Source: Paenibacillus sp. 19GGS1-52 (lineage in GTDB: Bacteria; Bacillota; Bacilli; Paenibacillales; Paenibacillaceae). Taken from it: a stretch of DNA of 64,000 bases. The notes beneath the pieces were generated by a model. It did no database searches and was not told where the DNA came from. It worked only from the letters and a program-made list of their open reading frames with translations. A program made the translations under genes and the position numbers. Shown here in pieces: positions 17,549 through 25,222 of the stretch; the first letter of the stretch is position 1, and every line of letters begins with the position of its first letter. The stretch is taken from the NCBI RefSeq assembly GCF_022369515.1, contig NZ_CP059724.1, positions 5,580,001 to 5,644,000 of the forward strand, in the 5' to 3' direction.

Positions 17549-17705
17549 GATAGACATTGCGCTTGTGAGGACGCTCCGCGAACGGACCGTTGTTTCAATC
17601 GCTGTGGTCTCCAGATTTTTTTCATTCCCCTTAGCGGTGAAAATCCGGAGACCAAGGCGAACGCTATCGCTTTTCCACAATCGTTCCGTCCTCTCCGCTG
17701 TTTAA
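17549..17705. repeat. Long-hairpin element inside the left part of the IS
   Basis: The core GGTCTCCAGATTTT ... AAAATCCGGAGACC encloses CCTTAGCGG, the same plan as the core of the repeats at 2924 and 13025. The outer arms also pair imperfectly (CGGACCGTTGT with ACAATCGTTCCG). It occupies most of the stretch between the left IS end and the transposase leader and has no credible coding frame. Confidence 0.65.
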
Positions 17706-17743
17706 GCGGGACTCGTATCTACAATCCTTCTAAAAATCATAAA

Positions 17744-17811
17744 AAAAGAAACCTTTCTTTGTTAAAATGGAAGTGCGACCAACCATTTTAAATCAAGGAG
17801 AGGTTTCTTTT
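17744..17811 (+). promoter_or_regulatory. Hairpin masking the transposase ribosome binding site
   Basis: The 5' arm 17744-17770 pairs with 17783-17811 over 27 bp (two G-T pairs, one 2-base bulge) around a 12-base loop. AAGGAG at 17795-17800 lies wholly within the 3' arm and the TTG start 17810-17812 overlaps its end. Transcripts entering from upstream would have the site sequestered. Confidence 0.8.
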
Positions 17812-19369
17812 GTACATTCAATATACCATGGACCAACTTTGCTTGCCAATGGATTTAGAGGACGACATTCCAGAACATCACCTCGTTCGTATCGTCAATG
17901 CCGCCGTTAACCGGCTGGACGACGGCATTTTTGACGCGGCCTACCCAGGTGGTGGCCGTGACAGCTACCATCCTAAAATGCTGACCAAAGTCATTATTTA
18001 CGCCTACACGCAGCGCATCTATTCCTCTCGCCAAATCGCCAAATCCATTCGGGAGAACATCCCCTTCATGTGGCTCGCCGGTCGGCAGCGGCCAGACTTT
18101 CGGACGTTGAATCGATTTCGTTCCCAGCGGATGAAGAACGTTCTCGAAACCGTATTTACCGCCGTGCTTCAGTTTCTGGCTGACGAAAAATACGTTTCCC
18201 TAGAGCATTACTTTGTGGACGGAACCAAAATCGAGGCGAACGCCAATCGCTACACGTTTGTTTGGGGGAAAGCCGTCAGTAAACACAAAGTCAAACTGCA
18301 AGATAAGGTGCAGGCCCTGTTCGCTGACATTGAAACGGCAGAAGAACAGGAAGAACAAGAGAATTCAGGCAAAGACCTGGCTGAACTCGGCACAGATTCC
18401 GAAGTGAGCAGCGTGAAACTTGAACAGGTGGTGCAAAAGCTCGAAGCTCAGCTGGCCCAAAAACCGAAAGACAAGCCCTTAAAAAAAGCTGTTCGGACGC
18501 TGCGCAAGGATTGGCTTCCCCGACTGCTGAAGTACGAACAATACCAAAAGCTCCTTGGTGACCGGAACAGTTTCAGTAAGACAGATCCAGATGCAACGTT
18601 TATGCGGATGAAAGAAGACCACATGCGAAATGGCCAGCTGAAACCGGGATACAATGTGCAAATCGGGACCGAAAACCAATTTATTTTAGCCTACAGTTTA
18701 CACCAAAGACCGACCGACACCCGCTGTTTAGAGCCGCATATGGAAAAAGCGCAGCAGATCCTCGGAAAACTGCCAAAGACAGTCATTGCGGATGCAGGCT
18801 ACGGCAGCGAAGAAAACTACGCCTATCTGGAAAAGAAAGAGATTCAGGCGGTGGTGAAGTACGGCAGCTACCACAAGGAAAAGAGCAAAGCCTGGAAAGC
18901 GAATGTTGGTAAAATCGAGAACTGGACATACGATGCAGCCGAGGATAACTGGACGTGCCCCGCCGGGGAAATGCTGCATTTCCGCAGAGAAAGTAAGGAA
19001 ATCTCACAGAGTGGATATGAAATTCACAAACGTCATTACCGAAGTCAGAGCTGCGAGGGCTGTCCGTTGAAGGAACGCTGCACGAAGGCAGCTGGAGATC
19101 GGGAAGTGGTTGTTAGTATGGAACGACTGCGTTACCAAAAGCAGGCTCGGGAGATCTTGCGAAGTGAGGAAGGTTACGCCCTGGCCGTACGCCGAATGAC
19201 GGAACCGGAAAGTGTATTTGGACAACTGAAAAATAACCGGGGCTTCCGGCGCTTTCTGCTTCGCGGCATGGAAAAAGTGACGCTTGAGGTCGGGTGGCTT
19301 TCGCTTGCCCACAATTTACTGAAGCGAGCAGCCATAGACCAAAAACATAGAGCAGCACACCTCCAATAA
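17810..19369 (+). CDS. Transposase, IS1182 family
   Basis: 519 residues of a DDE transposase (DUF772 N-terminal and DDE_Tnp_1 C-terminal parts). The N-terminal helix-turn-helix region contains YHPKMLTKVIIYAYTQRIY; catalytic acidic residues are expected in FVDGTKIEANANRY (first Asp), VIADAGYGSEENY (second Asp) and TEPESVFGQLKNNRGFRRF (Glu). A C-x2-C-x5-C cluster (CEGCPLKERC) precedes the last motif. The frame is intact, so the element may be active. The likely start is TTG 17810 after AAGGAG; ATG 17828 is the alternative. Confidence 0.94.
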   Translation: MYIQYTMDQLCLPMDLEDDIPEHHLVRIVNAAVNRLDDGIFDAAYPGGGRDSYHPKMLTKVIIYAYTQRIYSSRQIAKSIRENIPFMWLAGRQRPDFRTLNRFRSQRMKNVLETVFTAVLQFLADEKYVSLEHYFVDGTKIEANANRYTFVWGKAVSKHKVKLQDKVQALFADIETAEEQEEQENSGKDLAELGTDSEVSSVKLEQVVQKLEAQLAQKPKDKPLKKAVRTLRKDWLPRLLKYEQYQKLLGDRNSFSKTDPDATFMRMKEDHMRNGQLKPGYNVQIGTENQFILAYSLHQRPTDTRCLEPHMEKAQQILGKLPKTVIADAGYGSEENYAYLEKKEIQAVVKYGSYHKEKSKAWKANVGKIENWTYDAAEDNWTCPAGEMLHFRRESKEISQSGYEIHKRHYRSQSCEGCPLKERCTKAAGDREVVVSMERLRYQKQAREILRSEEGYALAVRRMTEPESVFGQLKNNRGFRRFLLRGMEKVTLEVGWLSLAHNLLKRAAIDQKHRAAHLQ

Positions 19370-19387
19370 CAGGAGGTGTGCTGCTCT
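19349..19387 (+). terminator. Transposase terminator
   Basis: A 16-bp perfect stem AGAGCAGCACACCTCC / GGAGGTGTGCTGCTCT overlapping the transposase stop codon; followed by a weak T-rich tract. Confidence 0.8.
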
Positions 19388-19557
19388 GTTGACTTTTATG
19401 CTTTTGAAATTGAAGGTGGCCTGTCTCTGCTTGTAGAAAATCTACTTTTGAGACAGCCCCTTTTTGTGCTGTCCGATGAATAGACACACTCGTTTAATAG
19501 TGGGTTACCCCGACCCGCGATTTGAACGGCAAGAGTTTTGCTGTCGGCAGTTGCAGG

Positions 19558-20262
19558 TTACCAGGCGTAAACGCCCTTCTCATTCAAGAATTCGCCGTTA
19601 TGACGTTGGCCATCTGTCGCATACCCTACTATAATCGCAGCGGCGGCTTCTTTCGATTTACCGCCTGGGGCATTGCCGTTAAGATCTGTTGAGGTGAATC
19701 CAGGTGTTACCGCGAATACTTGAGCGTTGCTGCCTTTGACTTCATAAGCCATTGAAAGTGTCATGGCATTGTTTGCCGTTTTAGATGAGTTATAATCGAA
19801 TGCGTTTAAAGTAAATTCAGCATTTTGCATATGGTCCAGAGAAGCCATATCAGTCGATACATTGATGATTGTGCCTTCGTTATCTTTGATTAACGGGAAC
19901 AACCGCTGGTTCAAACGGAAGGTCCCGAAAAAGTTAACTTCGAAGGCATTCCGCAGATCTTCCTCTTTGGTATCTGTAAAAGAAGGGGAGAACGCGCCAG
20001 GCATACCCGCGTTATTGATCAGAAGCAATAAGTCCGGATATTTCTTGCTGATCGTATCGGCTGCCTGTTCGATGCTTTTCAAGTCACCCATGTCGATTTG
20101 TATAAATTCTACGTCTAAGGAAGCTAACTCGGAAACTGCTGCTTCACCCCGTTCAGCACTGCGTGCGCCAAGGATGACTTTCCAGCCTGCTTCACTTAAC
20201 TGCCTAACGATTTCAATTCCAATTCCTTTATTTGCTCCGGTTACAAAGGCCGTCTTTTTCAT
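19558..20262 (-). CDS. Short-chain dehydrogenase (carbonyl reductase-like)
   Basis: 234 residues from ATG 20262 after GAAGGA; an in-frame upstream ATG would add 26 residues with no homology pattern. SDR motifs: TGANKGIGIEIVRQL at the N-terminus, LLINNAGMPGAF, and catalytic Ser, Tyr and Lys around NVSTDMASL and YNSSKTANNAMTLS. Closest in pattern to NADPH carbonyl reductases. It is divergent from a MerR gene, and a palindrome lies between its -35 and -10, so it is probably the regulator's target. Confidence 0.9.
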   Translation of the reverse strand: MKKTAFVTGANKGIGIEIVRQLSEAGWKVILGARSAERGEAAVSELASLDVEFIQIDMGDLKSIEQAADTISKKYPDLLLLINNAGMPGAFSPSFTDTKEEDLRNAFEVNFFGTFRLNQRLFPLIKDNEGTIINVSTDMASLDHMQNAEFTLNAFDYNSSKTANNAMTLSMAYEVKGSNAQVFAVTPGFTSTDLNGNAPGGKSKEAAAAIIVGYATDGQRHNGEFLNEKGVYAW

Positions 20263-20306
20263 GCGAATCCTTCTTTCCCCAATTTGATTTTTCTTTAACA
20301 ATTTAT

Positions 20307-20337
20307 AAGTTACTATGCTACACTTAGTGTAGGTCAA
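20307..20337 (-). promoter_or_regulatory. MerR-type promoter and operator for the SDR gene
   Basis: On the minus strand TTGACC (-35) and TAACTT (weak -10) are separated by 19 bp containing the perfect dyad CTACACTAAGTGTAG (20318-20332). A 19-bp spacer with a central dyad is the standard architecture of MerR-activated promoters. Confidence 0.7.
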
Positions 20338-20366
20338 CAAATATTTTTTTATAAAAGAGGGCTAGT

Positions 20367-20726
20367 ATGTTAACGATTGGAGAAGTGGCGAAGGAAGTCG
20401 GGATCAATATTGGAGCGATCCGCTTTTACGAAAGAAAGGGACTGTTGAAACCTGCTGCCCGAAGCGAACAGAATAACCGTCTTTATACGGATAATGATCT
20501 GAGCTGGCTGGTTTTTATCAAATGTCTTCGCGAAACCGGGATGAGTGTGGAGGAAATCAAAAAATATTATGATAAGGTGAACGAAGGAACCTCAACCCTG
20601 TCGGAGAGAATCCAACTAATTGAAGATCAAAAGCAAAAGCTTCTGGAAGATATGGAGAAGAAGAAAGCGCAGCTCGTTCATTTGGAAGAAAAACTGAAGC
20701 GCTATTATCGCGGGGAAAATTATTAA
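20367..20726 (+). CDS. MerR-family transcriptional regulator
   Basis: 119 residues: winged helix MLTIGEVAKEVGINIGAIRF with YERKGLL, then a coiled-coil dimerisation helix from about residue 75 (EDQKQKLLEDMEKKKAQLVH). The short effector region has no cysteine cluster, so it is not a metal sensor; it fits the group that regulates reductases in response to small electrophiles. Divergent from the SDR gene with a shared operator, so it should regulate both. It starts about 30 bp from the dyad. Confidence 0.92.
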   Translation: MLTIGEVAKEVGINIGAIRFYERKGLLKPAARSEQNNRLYTDNDLSWLVFIKCLRETGMSVEEIKKYYDKVNEGTSTLSERIQLIEDQKQKLLEDMEKKKAQLVHLEEKLKRYYRGENY

Positions 20727-20887
20727 TATAAGCATATAAGCCGGGTTATGTAGACTAAACTTTTAAATCTCATGTAAGAGCAAGTAGCATAATGATGTTA
20801 TCCGCGTGGGATGGTCAAGAACTATGGATGTCTTCCTCCAAGTCCATTGGTAAGTTTTTGTTGTTTTAGTAAACGTTCCTCGTTAGT

Positions 20888-21310
20888 TTAATCATTCTCC
20901 CCAGAGAATGTACATTCAAAACGCTCGACACCAGGGTATTTTTCTCCTAGACTCATTATCTTGAACCCTAGTTTCTTATAGAACCCCTCAGCATTACAAT
21001 CAGTTTCAGCTTTCATTTTTACTATATTATTGACTCGAATATATTCATGTACCAATTTTCTGCCAAGACCTTTCCCTCGATATTCTTGGTGTATAGCGAT
21101 ATGTTTTAGCTCCACTTCACCGAAAGAGCCATGTTTTATACCAATTAATCCCACTAGCTCATTTTTAATGAAACTACCATAAAGCTCCCTTGACTCCTCC
21201 TTAAGATATTTAGTGGCCTCTGCATTCACCCTCTCTTCGTCAGGCCACATGCATTCAGACAATAGATTTTTCACTGCGCTAAAGTCACTAAAATCTTTTA
21301 GATTCATCAT
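20888..21310 (-). CDS. GNAT-family N-acetyltransferase
   Basis: 140 residues from ATG 21310 (a second ATG follows immediately), after GGCGGTG. The acetyl-CoA motif is LKHIAIHQEYRGKGLGRKLV, followed by DCNAEGFYKKLGFK. Substrate unknown. The upstream ATG at 21361 has no site and its extra residues look non-conserved. Its base composition is more AT-rich than the neighbouring B12 genes. It stands alone between an intergenic gap and YnfA. Confidence 0.82.
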   Translation of the reverse strand: MMNLKDFSDFSAVKNLLSECMWPDEERVNAEATKYLKEESRELYGSFIKNELVGLIGIKHGSFGEVELKHIAIHQEYRGKGLGRKLVHEYIRVNNIVKMKAETDCNAEGFYKKLGFKIMSLGEKYPGVERFECTFSGEND

Positions 21311-21433
21311 AAAGGTCACCGCCAAGTTAATTTGTTGGTTTCGTCCTTTCGTTTTATACAATTCTCGAAGCTTACCACGTTAACCTGCCCGGGAGCTTTG
21401 TGCAGTTTCACGTCTAAAACTAAATTTTCTCAG

Positions 21434-21760
21434 TCAATGTCTTGGAGCCCACAGCATAACGGATACACCGATCACGCAGATTACAGCGCCTACCCAGTCA
21501 TAAAGATCCGGCGTCTTCTTATCGACAAGCCAGCCCCATAACACCGCCAGCACGATAAATACACCACCATAAGCCGCGTACACTCTCCCGAAGGAAGGAA
21601 ACTTTTGCAAGGTGGGAATAATGCCATAACCGATCAGAATTATTGAACCTACCAAACCATACCAAAGCGGGCGTGATTCTCTTAGCCATAACCAGACTAA
21701 ATATCCACCGCCAATCTCAGCAAGACCGGCAATAATAAACAGTAGAACCGCGACTGCCAT
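21434..21760 (-). CDS. YnfA/UPF0060 family membrane protein
   Basis: 108 residues with four membrane helices, matching the UPF0060 family throughout: FIIAGLAEIGGGYLVWLWLR, FGRVYAAYGGVFIVLAVLWG and DWVGAVICVIGVSVMLWAPR. The family is part of the drug/metabolite transporter superfamily and resembles small multidrug resistance pumps, but transport function is not established for most members. Start supported by AGGAATGAGGA. Confidence 0.92.
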   Translation of the reverse strand: MAVAVLLFIIAGLAEIGGGYLVWLWLRESRPLWYGLVGSIILIGYGIIPTLQKFPSFGRVYAAYGGVFIVLAVLWGWLVDKKTPDLYDWVGAVICVIGVSVMLWAPRH

Positions 21761-21851
21761 TGTAATTCCTCATTCCTGCTTGGGTTCAACGCGAAGCGAA
21801 ATAATGCTTGGCGAATAATTGAGTGAGAAGTGGGGGCTGAAGTCGGTTGGT

Positions 21852-22027
21852 GGACAGTAGAGACCTTATTTATGTGCAATCGCTGTTTGGGAAACAGTCG
21901 CGGACACAGGTTCCGTTATTCGTGGCTTATGCACCTTATTTAAGCTGATTTCTGCTCTATAACGGATTCTCTGTCCGCTTGGATACGTAATTGAGGGCAT
22001 TTCTACGAAATAGTGGCTTGTGTGTCC
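21852..22027. repeat. 176-bp four-unit (++--) intergenic repeat, copy 1
   Basis: Four related units: GGACAGTAGAGACCTTATTT at 21852 and GGACACAGGTTCCGTTATTC at 21902 on the plus strand, then the same motif on the minus strand ending at 21976 and 22027. Unit spacing is 50 and 51 bp. The layout and total length equal those at 34142-34317. Confidence 0.78.
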
Positions 22028-22054
22028 GACTAAACCAACTTATCGAGGAAAAAT

Positions 22055-22084
22055 CCACGCCCACGCCCACGCCCACGCCCACGC
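22055..22084. repeat. Five tandem copies of CCACGC
   Basis: Five perfect 6-bp units in the gap between YnfA and cobQ, about 60 bp after the cobQ stop. A slippage-prone microsatellite; no coding frame uses it. Confidence 0.95.
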
Positions 22085-22142
22085 CCTGACTATTTCCGCC
22101 TGTATGTGTTATTTCTCTTCAAATGTCATCAAAGCCCAAATT

Positions 22143-23747
22143 TCATTTTCTTGTTAAACCCATAATTTCATAGATAGCGCTCATGTTCAAGCTCTCGCGC
22201 GCGGCAGCAGCTAGACGATCGAACTCCTGCTCGCGAAGATCAGCGGCTGAGAAGGTCAGCTCTAGCGGCTCTAATCCTTTGGCTACCCGTATTCCATCCA
22301 GCCAGGCTCTGCGTAGAACGTCGTTATGAAACAGGCCATGTAGATAGGTGCCCCATACTTTTCCGTCCAGCGTTCCCCAGCCTTCCGACTGTATCGTCCC
22401 TGCCGGTTCGGTCAGATTGAACAGACTGCGTACAGAAGCCTCACCATGGTTCGTGGTTATGCCCATATGAATCTCATAACCGGTAACGGGGATATCTGTT
22501 ACGATCTCCGGTAAACTACCCTTCAGTTGCAGAGGATGATCTGTCGCCAGGCTACCGCTGACACGCACCGTAGTCTTCTCCTGCAGAAAGACAGTCGACA
22601 GCGGAAGATATCCCAGGCCTGCTGTTTCTCTCGGCTCACTACTCTCTACCGCATCTGGATCGAGCAGCTTTACCCCTAACATTTGATAGCCACCGCAAAT
22701 TCCTACAAGTTGACGCGCCCCATCCTTCAACGCAAGCGTAATCGCTGCTGGGAAACCTTGTTCTCTCAGGTATGCCAGATCGGCTGCCGTATTCTTCGTT
22801 CCTGGCAAAATAATAACGTCTGGCATCCCCAACTCCTCTGCACGGGTCACATAACGCACGGTGGTATCGGGTTCGTCGACCAGCGGATCGAAATCCGTAA
22901 AGTTAGAAATTCGCGGGTAGCGGATCACGGCAATGTCTAGTTCTTTGCCTTTATCGGCCCGGTGTTGACCCGACGTTCCTTCTAGTACTACGGAATCCTC
23001 CGCTTCAATCCGAAGCTGTGGCAGAAAGGGCAGCACACCTAGTACAGGAATGCCTGTGCGCTCTTCCAGCCAATCAAGTCCGGGCTGCAGCAGGGATAGA
23101 TCGCCACGGAATTTATTGATAATGAAGCCTTTGACACGGGCCCGTTCATGTGGCTCTAATAGCTCCAGGGTACCGACTAGAAAAGCGAATACGCCGCCAC
23201 GGTCGATATCAGCAACCAAGAGCACCGGGGCATCCGCCCAGCCGGCTAGATTCATATTCACAATATCCCGTGACTTTAGATTAATCTCAGCCGGACTGCC
23301 CGCCCCCTCCATCAGCACAACCTCGTAAGTTTCCCGCAGCCGATCGAGTGCATCCATCACTGTACTTTTGGCTTCCGGCAAGAATTTCTCACGGTATTCC
23401 CGTGCACTCAGCGCTGCATGCGGTACTCCGTGTACAACGATTTGGGCAGTCATTTCACCTGAAGGCTTCAGCAAAATGGGATTCATATCCGTGGTAGCCG
23501 TTATGCCGAACGCTTCCGCCTGCATCCCCTGGGCACGGCCGATTTCTTTGCCGTCAACGGTGACGTAGGAGTTCAGTGCCATATTTTGTGATTTAAAAGG
23601 AGATGCAAGGTACCCGTCCTGGGTCATAATTCTACCCAGGGCAGCAGTAAGCAAGCTTTTGCCCACATCGGAGGCCGTTCCTTGGATCATCAATACAGCC
23701 GCAGGCTTTCCCTTGGAATTGGCTGATGTTACGTCGTTATCTTCCAT
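22143..23747 (-). CDS. cobQ: Cobyric acid synthase
   Basis: ATP- and glutamine-dependent amidation of four side chains of adenosylcobyrinic acid a,c-diamide to cobyric acid. 534 residues: N-terminal dethiobiotin-synthetase-like domain (VLMIQGTASDVGKSLLTAAL, SPFKSQNMALNSYVT, GMQAEAFGI) and C-terminal type I glutamine amidotransferase with the nucleophile Cys in GICGGYQMLG and a His in LHGLFHND. The length is normal. It is last in the minus-strand cobalamin block, 114 bp after cobS, so it may have its own promoter. The presence of CbiZ suggests salvaged cobyric acid also feeds the later steps. Confidence 0.96.
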   Translation of the reverse strand: MEDNDVTSANSKGKPAAVLMIQGTASDVGKSLLTAALGRIMTQDGYLASPFKSQNMALNSYVTVDGKEIGRAQGMQAEAFGITATTDMNPILLKPSGEMTAQIVVHGVPHAALSAREYREKFLPEAKSTVMDALDRLRETYEVVLMEGAGSPAEINLKSRDIVNMNLAGWADAPVLLVADIDRGGVFAFLVGTLELLEPHERARVKGFIINKFRGDLSLLQPGLDWLEERTGIPVLGVLPFLPQLRIEAEDSVVLEGTSGQHRADKGKELDIAVIRYPRISNFTDFDPLVDEPDTTVRYVTRAEELGMPDVIILPGTKNTAADLAYLREQGFPAAITLALKDGARQLVGICGGYQMLGVKLLDPDAVESSEPRETAGLGYLPLSTVFLQEKTTVRVSGSLATDHPLQLKGSLPEIVTDIPVTGYEIHMGITTNHGEASVRSLFNLTEPAGTIQSEGWGTLDGKVWGTYLHGLFHNDVLRRAWLDGIRVAKGLEPLELTFSAADLREQEFDRLAAAARESLNMSAIYEIMGLTRK

Positions 23748-23861
23748 GTTTATTTCCCTCGCTTTCTTCCTGCTGTCCCAAGACAGGTGATCAGGTTGCT
23801 ATAGAGATAGAGAAGCGTATATGACCCACTCTCCCTAGCCTGATTCAATGGGCTACGTTTG

Positions 23862-24677
23862 TTACATCAGGTTATACTGGATCAGCACGAGCGCTAGCAG
23901 CAGCACGGTCTCCAGCAGCTCGTTCAGCGCGCCGTAGATATCGCCGGTGAGCCCGCCGAGCCGGCTGCTCGCCCGGCGCGCCGCCCAGGTGCCGCAGGCC
24001 AGGGCAGCCACCGGCAGCAGCACAGCTGCCGCCAGATGCTGCGGCCACGCGGCCAAGCCTGCGCCGAGCGCCAGCGGTACCGCGGCGGCGGCCAGCGAGA
24101 GCAGCGCCGCGAGGGCCAGCGCGCGGCGCTCTTGCGAAAGGCCTAGGCCGGCGAAGTTCGCGGCCAGGCCTTCATCGCCGCGGGCTATGGGCAGGCGAAC
24201 CATCGCCCGCACCATGAACCAGCGGCTCCAGATCGGCGGCAGCAGCAGCAGCGGCAGCTCATAATACTGTCCGCCATCAAGCCATGCGGACAGCAAGGAG
24301 GCCTTCAGCAGCAGCAGCAGGACGCAGGCCAGCACGCCCATGGCTCCCACGCGGCTATCCTTCATAATCTCCAGCATCCGCTCCCGAGAGCGGTAGCTGA
24401 GCAGCCCGTCGGCGCTGTCCATCCAGCCGTCGAGATGCAGACCGCCGGTGAGGGCCACCCACAGAATGAGGGTGATCACGGCGGCGGGCAGAGACGGCAG
24501 CACTAGGACTGATACTGCAGCACCTGCAGCCACACTACCCCCGATGGCTGCTCCTACCAGCGGATAATACACAACACTTCGGCACAGCAAATCTCGGGAG
24601 AAGCCTGGGTCACTCTTGACTGGAAAGCGCGACAGAAACTGAAACGCAGAAGCGACAGCATCTCTACGCTCTCTCAT
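23862..24677 (-). CDS. cobS: Adenosylcobinamide-GDP ribazoletransferase (cobalamin synthase)
   Basis: Joins adenosylcobinamide-GDP with alpha-ribazole(-phosphate) to make cobalamin (phosphate); a multi-pass membrane enzyme. 271 residues from ATG 24677, which overlaps the cobU stop as ATGA. Motifs: FQFLSRFPVKSDP at the start and GGLHLDGWMDSADGLL, the Asp-rich metal and substrate site. The distal half is strongly enriched in G and C compared with neighbouring genes, reading as long Ala/Leu/Arg stretches. Confidence 0.95.
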   Translation of the reverse strand: MRERRDAVASAFQFLSRFPVKSDPGFSRDLLCRSVVYYPLVGAAIGGSVAAGAAVSVLVLPSLPAAVITLILWVALTGGLHLDGWMDSADGLLSYRSRERMLEIMKDSRVGAMGVLACVLLLLLKASLLSAWLDGGQYYELPLLLLPPIWSRWFMVRAMVRLPIARGDEGLAANFAGLGLSQERRALALAALLSLAAAAVPLALGAGLAAWPQHLAAAVLLPVAALACGTWAARRASSRLGGLTGDIYGALNELLETVLLLALVLIQYNLM

Positions 24678-25222
24678 AATAGATACTCCCTGCTCTTCAG
24701 CTCGATTGGAATGCCAGCAGTAACCAGAAATACCTGAGCACAATGCTTGGCCAAGCGCGCGTTCATGCGTCCGGCCAAATCACGATACAGCCGGCCAAGC
24801 GCATACTCCGGCACAATACCGTCCCCTACTTCGTTCGTGACCATAACTAAAGTCCCTTGAAAGGAGCGTACACTGTGCTCCAGTCTTGTAATTTCCTGTT
24901 CAACAAGCACCTGTCTATCTGCAGCATCTTCCACGGATAGCAACACATTGGACAGCCATAGAGTTAGACAATCTACCAGTACCGCTTCCTTGCCGGAGTA
25001 TCGTTCCAGTAGGCCGGGCACATCCAGCGGCTCCTCAAGCGTAGTCCAGGTAGCGCCACCTTCCGCGCGCTGGCGCTGGTGCAGCGCTATCCTTTCCTTC
25101 ATCTCTTCATCAAAAGCTTGTCCGGTAGCTACATACAGCGCCCGCACGGAAAGCGACAGGGTCAGCTTCTCGGCAAAACCGCTCTTCCCGCTGCGTGCGC
25201 CGCCCGTTACAAGAATGCTCAT
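24674..25222 (-). CDS. cobU: Adenosylcobinamide kinase/guanylyltransferase
   Basis: Phosphorylates adenosylcobinamide and then transfers GMP to it. 182 residues: P-loop GGARSGKS at 7-14, the ATGQAFDEEMKERIALHQRQ segment holding the His that carries GMP, and VTNEVGDGIVPEYALGRLYRD. Start ATG overlaps the cobT stop (ATGA) and its stop overlaps the cobS start, so cobT-cobU-cobS are translationally coupled. Confidence 0.97.
   Translation of the reverse strand: MSILVTGGARSGKSGFAEKLTLSLSVRALYVATGQAFDEEMKERIALHQRQRAEGGATWTTLEEPLDVPGLLERYSGKEAVLVDCLTLWLSNVLLSVEDAADRQVLVEQEITRLEHSVRSFQGTLVMVTNEVGDGIVPEYALGRLYRDLAGRMNARLAKHCAQVFLVTAGIPIELKSREYLL

Larger units (their letters stand above)
17493..19460. 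mobile_element. IS1182-like insertion sequence
   Basis: About 1968 bp. Left end GGGGCTGTCCCATAA and right end (read inward) GGGGCTGTCTCAAAA are imperfect terminal inverted repeats bracketing a full-length transposase. Each end also folds on itself. No clear target-site duplication is seen next to either end, so exact boundaries are uncertain by a few bases. It inserted just after the chemotaxis gene stop. Confidence 0.78.

Noticed and set aside
17511..17791. Two short plus-strand frames in the left part of the IS
   Set aside because: They read through the hairpin element and the RBS-masking stem, have no start sites and no protein pattern.
22055..22084. CRISPR-like array
   Set aside because: The unit is 6 bp with no spacers and no cas genes are present.
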